DNA of 64,000 nucleotides from JAOXRU01 sp965247735 (GTDB taxonomy: Bacteria > Bacteroidota > Bacteroidia > Flavobacteriales > Flavobacteriaceae), in contig CBDFHN010000002.1 of assembly GCA_965247735.1 (NCBI GenBank), forward strand, positions 930,001-994,000, given 5' to 3'. A model generated the notes under the pieces. The model made no database searches. It was not told the origin of the DNA and was given only the letters and a program-made list of their open reading frames with translations. A program made the position numbers and the translations under genes. Positions 17,910 through 27,866 of this stretch are shown in pieces; positions within the stretch are counted from its first letter, which is position 1; each line of letters begins with the position of its first letter.

Positions 17910-19085
17910 ATGAAAGAAGTAGTTATTGTTTCTATTGCAAGAACTCCAATTGGGAGTTTTATGGGAAGTTTATCTAGTATACCAGCTCCAGAACTTGGTG
18001 CTATTGCCATAAAAGGTGCTTTAAACAAAATTAACCTTGATGCAAATGAAGTTGATGAAGTTTTAATGGGCAATGTAGTACAAGCTGGTAATGGACAAGC
18101 TCCGGCCAGACAAGCAGCTATTCTTGCTGGAATCCCTAATACCATACCTGCTACAACTATTAACAAAGTATGTGCTTCTGGTATGAAAGCGATAATGCAA
18201 GGAGCACAAGCAATTGCCTTAGGAGATGCTGCTGTAGTTATTGCTGGAGGTATGGAAAACATGAGTCTTATTCCTCATTATACTTACTTGAGAAAAGGTG
18301 TTAAGTTTGGTCCTACTTCTTATGCAGACGGAATGCAAAAAGATGGTCTTGTTGATGCTTATGGAAAAGAAGCAATGGGTGTCTATGCGGACAAATGTGC
18401 AAGTACACATGAATTCTCTAGAGAAGATCAAGATGCCTATGCAACACAATCTTACCAAAGATCTGCTGCAGCTTGGAATGCTGGTAAATTTACTGATGAA
18501 ATTGTTCCTGTAACCGTACCACAACGTAGAGGTGATGCTATAATTGTTGCCGAAGATGAAGAGTACAAAAATGTAAAAATTGAAAAAATACCTGCGCTAA
18601 GAGCTGCTTTTACAAAAGATGGTACTGTTACCGCTGCTAATGCATCTACTATTAATGATGGTGCAGCTGCTGTAGTATTAATGAGTAAAGAAAAAGCTAC
18701 AGCCTTAGGATTACCAATACTAGCAAGCATAAAAGGTTTTGCTGATGCAGCACACGAACCAGAATGGTTTACTACTGCTCCTGCTAAAGCCTTACCAAAA
18801 GCATTAGATAAGGCAGGAATAACGATAGATGATGTTGATTTCTTTGAATTTAATGAAGCATTCTCTGTTGTTGGTCTAGCCAATATGAAAATATTAGGTC
18901 TTGACGACAGCAATGTTAATGTTAATGGAGGTGCTGTCTCTCTAGGACACCCATTGGGATGTTCTGGTGCAAGAATTGTAGTTACATTATTAAGTGTGCT
19001 ATCACAAAATAACGCAAAATTTGGAGCTGCAGCTATCTGTAATGGTGGCGGTGGTGCTTCCGCAATTGTAATAGAACGTAACTAA
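17910..19085 (+). CDS. Acetyl-CoA C-acetyltransferase (thiolase)
   Basis: This 391-residue enzyme is a degradative/biosynthetic thiolase that interconverts two acetyl-CoA and acetoacetyl-CoA or cleaves 3-ketoacyl-CoA. The catalytic triad is visible: nucleophile Cys88 (NKVCASGMKA), His347 (NGGAVSLGHPLGCSGAR) and Cys377 (ICNGGGGASA). The length is that of the usual tetrameric thiolase. The gene is followed in the same direction by the NlpC/P60 gene after 36 bp, which has no obvious functional link. No other beta-oxidation gene is adjacent, so the pathway role is open. Confidence 0.96.
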   Translation: MKEVVIVSIARTPIGSFMGSLSSIPAPELGAIAIKGALNKINLDANEVDEVLMGNVVQAGNGQAPARQAAILAGIPNTIPATTINKVCASGMKAIMQGAQAIALGDAAVVIAGGMENMSLIPHYTYLRKGVKFGPTSYADGMQKDGLVDAYGKEAMGVYADKCASTHEFSREDQDAYATQSYQRSAAAWNAGKFTDEIVPVTVPQRRGDAIIVAEDEEYKNVKIEKIPALRAAFTKDGTVTAANASTINDGAAAVVLMSKEKATALGLPILASIKGFADAAHEPEWFTTAPAKALPKALDKAGITIDDVDFFEFNEAFSVVGLANMKILGLDDSNVNVNGGAVSLGHPLGCSGARIVVTLLSVLSQNNAKFGAAAICNGGGGASAIVIERN

Positions 19086-19121
19086 TTATAATTTATCAAT
19101 CCTCAGTAAGAATAGAGCTGT

Positions 19122-19883
19122 ATGCAGTACGGTATTTGCAATTTAAGTATTACCCCATTAAGGTTAGACCCAAGCGATGATAGCGAATTAACTTCGCAAT
19201 TATTATACGGCGATCATTTTAAAATTCTAGAACAGCGTAAAAAATGGAGTAGAATTAGAATTGCCACTGATAAATATGAAGGATGGGTTGATAATAAACA
19301 ATATCTAGAAATTACAGAAGAGGTCTATGACGAAATTAATGCTGAAAAAAGCACAGATAAATATTTTACAGACAATCTTGTAGATTATATCACTACCACA
19401 CAAGGGCAACTTATGCCTTTGTGTTTAGGTAGCTGTACTAGTATCTCTAATTTGCTAGGTGATATTTTTGAAGGTGATGCTTCTAAAGCAGGGCTGAGTA
19501 ATAGAAACCAACTTATAGAAACCGCTTTACTCTACCTAAATTCTCCATACCTCTGGGGAGGAAAAACACCTTTTGGAATTGACTGTTCTGGCTTTACCCA
19601 AATGGTTTATAAAATACATGGTGTAATTATTAAGAGAGACGCCTCACAACAAGCAAAACAAGGAGAGGCGCTTAGTTTTATAGAAGAAAGTCAACCTGGA
19701 GATTTAGCTTTTTTTGACAACAGCGAAGGAAATATTGTACATGTTGGTATTATTATGGCTGATAATTATGTTATTCATGCCCATGGTAAAGTTAGAATTG
19801 ATAGAATAGATCATACTGGTATTTTTAATGTTGATAGCAAACGATATTCTCATCAATTACGAGTGATAAAAAAGATCATCTAA
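19122..19883 (+). CDS. NlpC/P60 (C40) peptidoglycan hydrolase with SH3 domain
   Basis: This 253-residue protein combines N-terminal bacterial SH3-like segments (about 5-65, with YGDHFKILEQRKKWSRIR, and a second less clear one near 85-115) and a C-terminal NlpC/P60 domain from about 130. The catalytic Cys is 155 in FGIDCSGFTQ, with His207 in NIVHVGIIM and a third polar residue His219 or His221. Such enzymes cleave D-Glu to diamino acid bonds in cell-wall peptides. No signal peptide is apparent, which is common for this flavobacterial group and suggests recycling of cytoplasmic muropeptides or non-classical export. Confidence 0.92.
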   Translation: MQYGICNLSITPLRLDPSDDSELTSQLLYGDHFKILEQRKKWSRIRIATDKYEGWVDNKQYLEITEEVYDEINAEKSTDKYFTDNLVDYITTTQGQLMPLCLGSCTSISNLLGDIFEGDASKAGLSNRNQLIETALLYLNSPYLWGGKTPFGIDCSGFTQMVYKIHGVIIKRDASQQAKQGEALSFIEESQPGDLAFFDNSEGNIVHVGIIMADNYVIHAHGKVRIDRIDHTGIFNVDSKRYSHQLRVIKKII

Positions 19884-19904
19884 ACTTTTCTTTATTAAGT
19901 TCTT

Positions 19905-21791
19905 TTATTCCTTTATACAGTTTTCACAATAATAACTTCTAAGATATTCATCTTCTAACAACTGGAACGTAACCCCGCCTTCTCCAAAAGGATTATACAA
20001 CTTACAATATCTTTTTTTATTCATACTAAACGCATTCAGCATAATAGTCCTATAATCATCAGTAGCAGTTAATTCATTATTTATTATTGTAAGATTGATA
20101 TAATAAAACAATAAATTTTCATCAATTGCTATCGTTTTAGCCTTGTCGTTTAACAAAGCTACAGCAGCATCTGTATTCGAATAATAGCTAAAAAACTGAG
20201 CTAGGCTTAAATAATCATAATCTGATTTTGGAAAATTACCATAGGTTTTATTGATAAAATCTACAGACTTATCTTTGCTTGCATAGTTTCTTTCTTTCAT
20301 ATAATTCTCACTCATTACAATGTGGTAATTCACGAGCATTCGTTCTATCAACTTAGCATCAATGCCATAGCTTTTTAATGATACTATTTGTTTTTTTATT
20401 GTGGTTGCCTTAAAATCTTTAGCTCTATAACGCCAAATTTTAATGTTGACAACAGCCAAATTATATTTTATCTTTTTATCCTTAGGTGATAACTCTTCTA
20501 GCTGTTGCAGCTGGTTTTGAGTGATTAGTAGGTTTCTTTCATCCAATAATGACCTATAAACAGCATTTTTATTTAGCAATGGTAAAAATTTCATTTGTTT
20601 TGGAATTACCATTTTATCCAAAATATCTGGAGATACTTCGCGTTTCTTTAACCTTTCATAAATAGCATTCTGAATTGCAATAGCATCATCAAGTTTAGAA
20701 GTCTTTATAGACTCGCTAAACAAGTCTAACAAATCTAAAGGTGTCATTGCTTTATAAATGTCTTTTCGTTCCAATTCAAGTACAATAACAGCCTTTCTGT
20801 GCTGTTTCAAAACTGGTTCTAACTCTTTACTAAAATCTCCTATAAGTTTCGCTTTTATTTCAGATTTTGAAAACTCTTTTAAATGCTTGTGGGCTGTTGT
20901 AGAAATATCATTTAAAAATTCTACCCAGTTTTCTGACGATGTTATTTTAGTACTAATAGTTGGTTTTTGAAAACTCTGCATTGCTTTTGCAATACTATTG
21001 GCACGCTGTTCTTGCAGTTCTAAATTCCTTTTTAAACTTCCTTCAACCGATGCATACGCATGAATGTTTATTGTTTTTATATTAAAATCTGTTAATCGTA
21101 AAGAATCATAAAGTGGTTTTATATCATCATGAGAATATTCCGATTTGTTCTTTTCAAACGGAATGTTAAATTTCATCTCTTTGTATTGGTACTTAAATTT
21201 ATCTTCTGAGACTACGGCAATCTTTTTTGTATTATAAGTTATCGTGTCCAAATACATTCCCATATCTAATAGATCCCATGGATATGATTCTAAATCATAA
21301 ATCAAATAATATTTACAGAGAACTTTATTACTTAAAAACAGAATATTAAATTCTAATTCTTTAGCAGTCATTTCTGGCGGAATACGACCTACTAAAACCC
21401 TAAACACATCTTTTCTACTAGGACGTAAACCTCCTTTTAGCTTTTGACTAAAAATTGGCTTTAGAAGCTTCCCTTTTATTTGTTTGGACTGTAGCTCTTC
21501 AACACCACATGCATATCTATCTTTAGCAACAACATCTATAGCAATACCGTCTTCTTTATTTTTAAAAAGCTCAGAAAACCATTTTTTATCATTTACTTCA
21601 AAAAATATTGCATTTTTTACTCTTCTAATTGCAAAATGAACCTCCTTTGGTTTTTGACTAAATACCTGATCAAATTGATTGCATTTAGACTTTTCATTTT
21701 CTAATGGAAAAATAATTCCATAGTTATTTTGTCCACTTACAAAATTAAAAACCATTAAAAAAACAAAACAGAAGAGGAGCTTTTTAAACAT
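19905..21791 (-). CDS. Secreted or outer-membrane protein with OmpA-like segment, unknown function
   Basis: I place the start at the ATG 21791, giving 628 residues that open with a good signal peptide (MFKKLLFCFVFLMVFNFVSG, cleavage before QNN). The open frame extends 24 codons further upstream but that segment looks less natural. Around residues 230-340 there is an OmpA-C-like stretch (INIHAYASVEGSLKRN, QEQRANSIAKAM) of the kind that binds peptidoglycan. The rest is helical and repeat-like, perhaps degenerate TPRs, with a pair of cysteines close to the C-terminus (YYCENC). Function is unknown; a cell-envelope location is likely. It converges with the NlpC/P60 gene. Confidence 0.72.
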   Translation of the reverse strand: MFKKLLFCFVFLMVFNFVSGQNNYGIIFPLENEKSKCNQFDQVFSQKPKEVHFAIRRVKNAIFFEVNDKKWFSELFKNKEDGIAIDVVAKDRYACGVEELQSKQIKGKLLKPIFSQKLKGGLRPSRKDVFRVLVGRIPPEMTAKELEFNILFLSNKVLCKYYLIYDLESYPWDLLDMGMYLDTITYNTKKIAVVSEDKFKYQYKEMKFNIPFEKNKSEYSHDDIKPLYDSLRLTDFNIKTINIHAYASVEGSLKRNLELQEQRANSIAKAMQSFQKPTISTKITSSENWVEFLNDISTTAHKHLKEFSKSEIKAKLIGDFSKELEPVLKQHRKAVIVLELERKDIYKAMTPLDLLDLFSESIKTSKLDDAIAIQNAIYERLKKREVSPDILDKMVIPKQMKFLPLLNKNAVYRSLLDERNLLITQNQLQQLEELSPKDKKIKYNLAVVNIKIWRYRAKDFKATTIKKQIVSLKSYGIDAKLIERMLVNYHIVMSENYMKERNYASKDKSVDFINKTYGNFPKSDYDYLSLAQFFSYYSNTDAAVALLNDKAKTIAIDENLLFYYINLTIINNELTATDDYRTIMLNAFSMNKKRYCKLYNPFGEGGVTFQLLEDEYLRSYYCENCIKE

Positions 21792-22011
21792 ATTTCTATA
21801 ATTTAATACACTCAAATATACTATTTTCAGAAGTATAATACCAATTTGAATAGGTAATGCCATATTAAAAGCGGCAAAGATATTTCAAAATATAAAAACA
21901 CTGCAATTACTTTGCATAGCTTCGCTACAGAATATATAAACAAGCAATATTTATTTTGCTAAGAATGAGGCTACCTGAAACACTATATGTTTAAGCTGGT
22001 ATAAATCATAA

Positions 22012-22042
22012 AAAAACTCGAATCAAAAAGATTCGAGTTTTT
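22012..22042 (-). terminator. Terminator downstream of the RprY-like regulator gene
   Basis: A 13-bp perfect stem (22012-22024 with 22030-22042; core ACTCGAATC) with a 5-nt loop and a leftward T run ends the long leftward cluster 25 bp past the response-regulator stop. Confidence 0.88.
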
Positions 22043-22066
22043 AAAGTGGTACTTATTTTAATTTAG

Positions 22067-22771
22067 TTATGGCTTAATCACCAATCTAAAACCTTCTCCG
22101 TGAATATTTAAAATTTCCACGTTTTCATCTTTCTTTAAATACTTTCTAAGTTTTGCTATATACACATCCATACTTCTTGATGTAAAATAGTTATCGTCTC
22201 TCCAAATCTTAGTTAAAGCCAATTCTCTTGGCATTAAATCGTTTTCATACAACGCTAACAAACGCAGTAGCTCGTTCTCTTTTGGAGACAACTTTATAGC
22301 CTCATCATCTTTATAGGTTAAAAACCTTAGCTTAGAATTCATATGAAACCCGCCTATAATAAACTCAAATTGTTTGCTATCTGCTAAGGTATTTGAAGAC
22401 TTCCGTTGTAAGATTGCTTTAAGCTTAAATAATAATACTTCTGAATCAAAAGGTTTATTTAAGTAATCGTCTGCACCTACCTTGTATCCTTTTAATACAT
22501 CCTCTTTCATTGTTTTTGCAGTTAAGAAGACAATTGGTACATTTTCATTTTTTTCTCTAATCTCTTTAGCAAGGGTAAATCCGTCTTTATAAGGCATCAT
22601 TACATCAAGTATACAGATGTCGTAGTTATCCTTTTTAAACTTCTCAAAACCTTCCATTCCATTTTTTGCCAAAACAACATCAAAATCGTTCATTGACAGA
22701 TAATCTTTAAGAACGATTCCGAAATTAGGATCATCCTCTACCAATAATATTTTCTTATTTACTGTTTCCAT
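22067..22771 (-). CDS. OmpR/PhoB-family response regulator (RprY-like)
   Basis: This 234-residue regulator has a receiver domain with acidic residues at 12-14 (VEDDP), phospho-acceptor Asp56 (CILDVMMP) and Lys in LNKPFD, and then a winged-helix Trans_reg_C domain (about 130-232). The latter includes LSPKENELLRLL and SRSMDVYIAKLRKYL. It lies 8 bp downstream of its probable kinase. The pair resembles RprX/RprY of Bacteroides. It is the last gene before the terminator at 22012-22042. Confidence 0.94.
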   Translation of the reverse strand: METVNKKILLVEDDPNFGIVLKDYLSMNDFDVVLAKNGMEGFEKFKKDNYDICILDVMMPYKDGFTLAKEIREKNENVPIVFLTAKTMKEDVLKGYKVGADDYLNKPFDSEVLLFKLKAILQRKSSNTLADSKQFEFIIGGFHMNSKLRFLTYKDDEAIKLSPKENELLRLLALYENDLMPRELALTKIWRDDNYFTSRSMDVYIAKLRKYLKKDENVEILNIHGEGFRLVIKP

Positions 22772-22779
22772 ATCTTCTT

Positions 22780-24354
22780 TTAAATTAGAGGTAACTTAAT
22801 ATAAAATTCACTTCCTTTTCCTTTTTCACTTTCCACATAAACTTCACCTTGGTGATCGTCAACAATTTTCTTAACATAAGCAAGACCCAAACCGTGCCCT
22901 TTTACGTTATGAATGTTTCCAGTGTGTTCTCGATAAAATTTATCGAATATTTTTTTACTAACCGCTTTGCTCATTCCAGCACCTTGGTCTTTTACTTTTA
23001 TAACAATACTGTTATTTACAACTTCTGTGTACAAATCTATTTTAGGCTCTTCCTTAGAGTACTTTACAGCATTATCCAAAATATTGGTCAATACATTGGT
23101 AAAATGCATATCGCTGGCCAGTACTTCTGTTCGTTCTGCATCTAAATGCGTGTTAATATACCCTCCTTTGTCACTTATAATAAGCGATACATGGTTTATA
23201 GCATCATCAACCAAGTCATGAATATCAACTCTATCTTTGCTTATATCTATCTGATTTTTATCTAATTGAGATATTCGCAATACATTTTCTACCTGAGCAT
23301 GCATTCTTTTATTCTCTTCTCGTATCATTTTCAGATAGCGTTTTACCTTTTCATCATCTCCCATAATTTTGGGATTCTTTATCGCATCTAAAGCCAAGTT
23401 TATTGTTGCTATTGGCGTTTTAAACTCATGTGTCATATTATTGATAAAATCAGACTTAATTTCAGAAATCTGTTTTTGCTTTATCAACTGATACACTGCA
23501 CTTGAATATGCGATTACTATTATCAAAGTAAATATCATTGATAATATTGCCATTCCTTGAATAGAAGCCATCAAATACTTCTTCTTACCAGGAAATGATA
23601 CCAGCAAATCAAAATCGCTTTCACCTTCACTATCTTTAAACAAACGGGTTTGATATTTAATCCCTTTTGTTAGCTTAAACTTCTTAGTTTTTACTTTAGT
23701 AGGCAAACCTTTACTATACACACCATACTCAAAATCGATATCAATTCCATTATCTGCTAAGGCACTTTGAAGCTTTAGTTCAATTTCTGCTTTAGTTATA
23801 CGTATATGAATTGGAACGGACTTCGCAATAGTTCCAAAAACCTCCTCAAACTGTATTTTTTGAAGATTAGAAATACCACTAATTTTTTCTATTCTAGAAA
23901 CCTCTTTCAAATTTCTGCCTTTACCATCCAAACTTATCTCTTCCCTAAACACCTTAGTGGTTTGCTTGGTGGTATAATTTTTCAAAATTGTAGAGTCAAC
24001 ACTACCGTCAAAGAACGTTGAAGATATTCCATAATCTTCTTCTAATATCCCATGAGAATAAATTGTAAGCTCATTCCCTTTTCCGTCTATATTCAAAAAA
24101 AGTATATCGCTCAATTGAGAGCTTTTTAAGACTCCAATACTATCAACTAATTTGAGATACTTGTCTGAATATTCTTTTATCTCTCTCTTTTCAATTTTAT
24201 CAGATACACTATTCAAAACTTGATTAACAGCATTAGAAAACTGCTCTTCTTTATCTTCAACAGACTTCTTTATCCAATATCCTTGCACAAAAATTATTCC
24301 AATAAGCGACAAACTCATTAAAACAACTAGAAAAATAAAAATTTTCTTATTCAT
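22780..24354 (-). CDS. Sensor histidine kinase (RprX-like)
   Basis: This 524-residue kinase has a membrane helix at 5-26, an extracytoplasmic sensor of about 235 residues, a second helix at 263-290, and then HisKA with the H-box NNMTHEFKTP (His309). The HATPase follows with N-box NILDNAVKYS, G1 DQGAGMSK and G2 VKGHGLGLAYV. It should phosphorylate the regulator encoded 8 bp downstream. The sensor domain has no recognised ligand. It lies downstream of coaE with about 76 bp between. Confidence 0.94.
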   Translation of the reverse strand: MNKKIFIFLVVLMSLSLIGIIFVQGYWIKKSVEDKEEQFSNAVNQVLNSVSDKIEKREIKEYSDKYLKLVDSIGVLKSSQLSDILFLNIDGKGNELTIYSHGILEEDYGISSTFFDGSVDSTILKNYTTKQTTKVFREEISLDGKGRNLKEVSRIEKISGISNLQKIQFEEVFGTIAKSVPIHIRITKAEIELKLQSALADNGIDIDFEYGVYSKGLPTKVKTKKFKLTKGIKYQTRLFKDSEGESDFDLLVSFPGKKKYLMASIQGMAILSMIFTLIIVIAYSSAVYQLIKQKQISEIKSDFINNMTHEFKTPIATINLALDAIKNPKIMGDDEKVKRYLKMIREENKRMHAQVENVLRISQLDKNQIDISKDRVDIHDLVDDAINHVSLIISDKGGYINTHLDAERTEVLASDMHFTNVLTNILDNAVKYSKEEPKIDLYTEVVNNSIVIKVKDQGAGMSKAVSKKIFDKFYREHTGNIHNVKGHGLGLAYVKKIVDDHQGEVYVESEKGKGSEFYIKLPLI

Positions 24355-24430
24355 TTACTCAAAATTATAACTTTAACATTTAGGGGGTTCCCCTTTTAAC
24401 CAAAACTTAACAGAAATGTTAAAATAAAAG

Positions 24431-25018
24431 CTAAAAAGCAGGCATATTAACAAGTTGCTTGTGCAATTCTGCTATATGTTTTTTAGTTTCTTCGATATTT
24501 ACATTCGTAATCACAAAATCTGCTAGTATCATTTTATCAGCATCACTCCATTGGTTATTGATGCGTTTTTGTACAGCTTCAGCCGTTGTATTGTCTCTTT
24601 TAACAACTCTTTCGATACGATCTTTTAAAGGTGCTGTTATTAAAATAGTTTTATCAAAATTATGATGCATTCCATTTTCAAACAAAATAGCAGACTCTTG
24701 AATTACATATGTCGATTTTTGCTTCGCTGCCCATATCTTAAAACTTCTACGTACGGATGGATGCACAATAGCATTGACCTTATTCAATAGCGAAGTATCA
24801 CTAAATATTTTGTCTGAAATATAGGTTTTATTTAATTCTCCTTTTATATAAGCCTCATCACCTAAAAGTACAATTAATTTATTTTTTACAGCTTTGGAAG
24901 TACACATTAAACGTTTGGCTTCTATATCTGATATATAAACTGGCACTCCTAGCGCTTCAAACATTTTTACTATTGTAGTTTTTCCACTTCCAATTCCTCC
25001 TGTAAGACCTACAATCAT
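24431..25018 (-). CDS. coaE: Dephospho-CoA kinase
   Basis: CoaE performs the last step of coenzyme A synthesis, phosphorylating the ribose 3'-OH of dephospho-CoA. The 195-residue protein has the P-loop GLTGGIGSGKTT at residues 4-15, the lid-region motif IERVVKRDNTT, and the conserved Asp-rich QWSDADKMILADFVI segment. The size is standard. It overlaps the upstream ybbR gene by 4 bp. The window also holds coaBC, so two steps of the pathway lie in one leftward cluster. Confidence 0.95.
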   Translation of the reverse strand: MIVGLTGGIGSGKTTIVKMFEALGVPVYISDIEAKRLMCTSKAVKNKLIVLLGDEAYIKGELNKTYISDKIFSDTSLLNKVNAIVHPSVRRSFKIWAAKQKSTYVIQESAILFENGMHHNFDKTILITAPLKDRIERVVKRDNTTAEAVQKRINNQWSDADKMILADFVITNVNIEETKKHIAELHKQLVNMPAF

Positions 25019-25965
25019 ATTCTTTTTAATAAAAATTCTACCTTATTTTGCAACAGCTTTACCTCTTTAATCTTTTTAGGCTTTTTCTCTATTCGTAACA
25101 CTAAAGTTGTAGTATGTGATTCTATTTCGTTATAATCACCAAACACCTTAATACTTGAAGGATCAAATGTTTTTAAATCTGCAATAGCCCCGCGATACAA
25201 TATGGAAACTTCGCTTGGATAGGTTTTAATTTTTACATCTTCTGGCAAATTTTTGATCTGAACCGGTACTTTTACTATTTTTTCTGAAAACTGAACCACT
25301 TCAGCTTTTAAATGTACCGCCGTTTTAGAAAACGTTACGCGAGACTGCGTAGTAGGTATAACAATAGAAACAGTTTCATTAAGTGATTTCAGGACTTTTG
25401 TATAAAGTAACTCTTCTGTATATAATGCAGAAATATCATCAATTTCTTTTTTAGGTCCTGCTACAGTTATCTTATTTGGAGTTAATACAATACTATCGTA
25501 CACCATATAATTGGGTGCCAATTCTATTTTTACATTTGTCACCACAGGTACTTCTTTAGTAATAATAGCATCAAGCTCAAAAAACAGCTGTTCCTCATCT
25601 ATATGAATTAACTCCATTGTAGAAAGCAATTGTTTTTTTATATATGGAGTAAATTGAGCCTTATTAAGTACATAATTATCTCCTTGTTTCTCTATTTTCG
25701 AAATATCAATGTTTAGTTTTTTTGCATTAAAATTAAACCTAAAAAACTGATATCCAGTTGCTTTTACTGTTGCAGTAACGGTAGTGCTTTTAGCCTCAAC
25801 CAACATTAATTCTTCAGGTATATTGCTATACGCAATATCAAATGTAGTTTGCCCAGTATAGGTCTCTGATAGCTTTATAAAAAACCAGAACAAAAAAGAA
25901 CAGGCCAAAAATGTTAAAAACAATTTTACCTTCTTTCTTCTTAATACTTTTTTAAAAAAACTCAC
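25015..25965 (-). CDS. YbbR-like domain protein (CdaR-like)
   Basis: This 316-residue protein has one N-terminal membrane helix (about 15-30) followed by an exported part with YbbR-like repeats (for example VAGPKKEIDDI and PVQIKNLPEDV). The likely start codon is GTG at 25965. In Firmicutes YbbR proteins such as CdaR bind and regulate the cyclic di-AMP synthase; a similar link in Bacteroidota is inference. It is followed by coaE with a 4-bp overlap and preceded by a glycosyltransferase gene with a 12-bp gap, an arrangement common in flavobacteria. Confidence 0.85.
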   Translation of the reverse strand: MSFFKKVLRRKKVKLFLTFLACSFLFWFFIKLSETYTGQTTFDIAYSNIPEELMLVEAKSTTVTATVKATGYQFFRFNFNAKKLNIDISKIEKQGDNYVLNKAQFTPYIKKQLLSTMELIHIDEEQLFFELDAIITKEVPVVTNVKIELAPNYMVYDSIVLTPNKITVAGPKKEIDDISALYTEELLYTKVLKSLNETVSIVIPTTQSRVTFSKTAVHLKAEVVQFSEKIVKVPVQIKNLPEDVKIKTYPSEVSILYRGAIADLKTFDPSSIKVFGDYNEIESHTTTLVLRIEKKPKKIKEVKLLQNKVEFLLKRI

Positions 25966-25977
25966 AACAAAAATGTT

Positions 25978-26982
25978 TTACAGATTAAAAAACAAATGTG
26001 GAAAAACCTCTTTAGGATTTTTCTTTAATACATTAATCATAATTGTAGATTTTATAAAACCATAACCATAACCAATAAACTGAATGCAAACTGCAAAAAT
26101 CGACAACACCGCTATTTTAATACTCTTATTTTTCAGTAACGAATCTACAAATAGTATTAAAAAATACAACGCATACAAGATATAAAAGAGGTTAATCCCT
26201 AATACCAAAAATAAAGCTGAAATTATAAATCCAAAACAAAAAACACTTGGAAACCAATATGTTATTTTTGATGTCTCCGGATGCCATTCATTTAAAATAG
26301 GTCTAACCATTCCAAACTTATGTACCTGCTTATAAAACTTACTCCAATCTATTCTTCTTTTATGATAAACAAAAGCTTTTGGTATTAATACGGTTTCAAA
26401 ACCTGCATTCCATATTCTTATTGTTAAATCTGGATCCTCTCCTGGATGAATATTCCCAAAACCTTTTGTTGCCTCAAATGCTTTTTTAGAAATCCCCATA
26501 TTAAAACTTCTAGGTTGAAATTTTGATATTGCTTTTTTATTTCCTCTAATACCTCCAGTAGTAAACAACGAAGTCATTACATAATTGATTGCCTTTTGAA
26601 CATCAGAAAACGAATCGTGAGCAGCGTCTGGCCCACCAAAACAATCTATATAATTAGCCTCTAAATAATGTACTACCTCATCCAAATACTGCTCTGGAAT
26701 AATACAATCAGAATCTAAAACAATAAAATAATTGCCTTTTGCCTTTTGCATTCCATAGTTTCTAGAATCACCTGGGCCTGAATTTTCTTTATAAATATAC
26801 TGAATATCTAATTGCTCGTTATACAAAGAAACCACTTCTTTGCAATCTACCGTAGAGCCATCTTCGATAATAACAACTTCAAAAGGAAATGTAACCGTTT
26901 GCTTCACCAAGCTAGCCAATAACTCCTCTATTTCGTCTGGTCTATTGTAGACAGGAATTATAAATGAAAATTTTAAATCCAT
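25978..26982 (-). CDS. Family 2 glycosyltransferase with C-terminal membrane helices
   Basis: I choose the ATG at 26982 (334 residues); the open frame extends 7 codons further to a TTG. The N-terminal GT-A domain has FIIPVYNRPDEI, the nucleotide-sugar segment VIIEDGST, and the metal-binding DSDCI (a DxD-type motif). Two to three hydrophobic helices occupy about 245-320. Proteins of this type transfer a sugar to a lipid or surface acceptor at the inner membrane face. The acceptor is unknown. It lies between fabI and ybbR in the housekeeping cluster rather than in a polysaccharide locus. Confidence 0.9.
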   Translation of the reverse strand: MDLKFSFIIPVYNRPDEIEELLASLVKQTVTFPFEVVIIEDGSTVDCKEVVSLYNEQLDIQYIYKENSGPGDSRNYGMQKAKGNYFIVLDSDCIIPEQYLDEVVHYLEANYIDCFGGPDAAHDSFSDVQKAINYVMTSLFTTGGIRGNKKAISKFQPRSFNMGISKKAFEATKGFGNIHPGEDPDLTIRIWNAGFETVLIPKAFVYHKRRIDWSKFYKQVHKFGMVRPILNEWHPETSKITYWFPSVFCFGFIISALFLVLGINLFYILYALYFLILFVDSLLKNKSIKIAVLSIFAVCIQFIGYGYGFIKSTIMINVLKKNPKEVFPHLFFNL

Positions 26983-27026
26983 ATTTAAAATAAAAACCGT
27001 CAAAAAGACGATTTTTTCTTATTTGA

Positions 27027-27839
27027 TTATTTACTGAATTCTTCTATCACTTCTTGACTCACTCCTACATTGGAAAAACCACCATCATGAAACAAGTTTT
27101 GCATGGTGACAAACTTTGTTAAATCTGAAAATAAAGAAAGCGTATAATTAGCACAATCCAAAGCACTTGCATTACCTAAAGGAGACATCTTATCTGCATA
27201 TGTTATGAATCCATCAAAGCCTTTAACCCCTTTTCCTGCAGTTGTCATTGTTGGCGATTGCGATATTGTATTTACCCTTACATTATGCTCTTTCCCATAA
27301 AAATACCCAAAACTTCTAGCTATGGATTCCAAATACGCTTTATTATCTGCCATATCATTATAATCAGGAAAAGTACGTTGTGCTGCCATATAGGTAAGCG
27401 CTACAATACTACCCCATTCATTCATGGCTTTATTTTTATATAAGCTTTGCAATACTTTATGAAAAGAAACCGCAGACACATCCCATCCTTTGGTTGTAAA
27501 ATCATACTTCTGATCTGTATAATGTCTTCCTTTTCTAACATTTATAGACATGCCGATAGAATGCAAGACAAAATCTAATTTCCCTCCTAAAACCTCAACT
27601 GCTTTTTGGACCAAGTTTTCCAAATCTTCCACATTAGTAGCATCTGCAGCAATGATCTCAGAACCTGTTTTTTCGGCTAACTCTTTTATCTGCCCCATAC
27701 GCATTGCTATTGGTGCATTTGACAATACAAAAGTACCTCCTTCTTCATGCACTCTTTCCGCTGTTTTCCAAGCAATAGAATTCTCATCTAAAGCTCCAAA
27801 AATAATCCCTCTTTTCCCTTTCAATAAATCGTATGCCAT
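27027..27839 (-). CDS. fabI: Enoyl-[acyl-carrier-protein] reductase (NADH)
   Basis: FabI reduces the enoyl-ACP double bond in the last step of each fatty-acid elongation cycle. The 270-residue sequence shows the FabI-specific form of the SDR fold: a divergent nucleotide-binding segment (GALDENSIAWKTA), LHSIGMS, and the Tyr160-x6-Lys167 pair in FPDYNDMADNKAYLES. ISQSPTMTTAGKGV follows and matches the flexible substrate-binding loop. It lies 27 bp downstream of recN. Confidence 0.95.
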   Translation of the reverse strand: MAYDLLKGKRGIIFGALDENSIAWKTAERVHEEGGTFVLSNAPIAMRMGQIKELAEKTGSEIIAADATNVEDLENLVQKAVEVLGGKLDFVLHSIGMSINVRKGRHYTDQKYDFTTKGWDVSAVSFHKVLQSLYKNKAMNEWGSIVALTYMAAQRTFPDYNDMADNKAYLESIARSFGYFYGKEHNVRVNTISQSPTMTTAGKGVKGFDGFITYADKMSPLGNASALDCANYTLSLFSDLTKFVTMQNLFHDGGFSNVGVSQEVIEEFSK

Positions 27840-27866
27840 TTTATCTTTTCTTGATTATATTTTACT

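Noticed and set aside
18219..18913. Long minus-strand open frames inside the thiolase gene
   Set aside because: They lie antisense to a well-conserved enzyme whose frame explains the composition.
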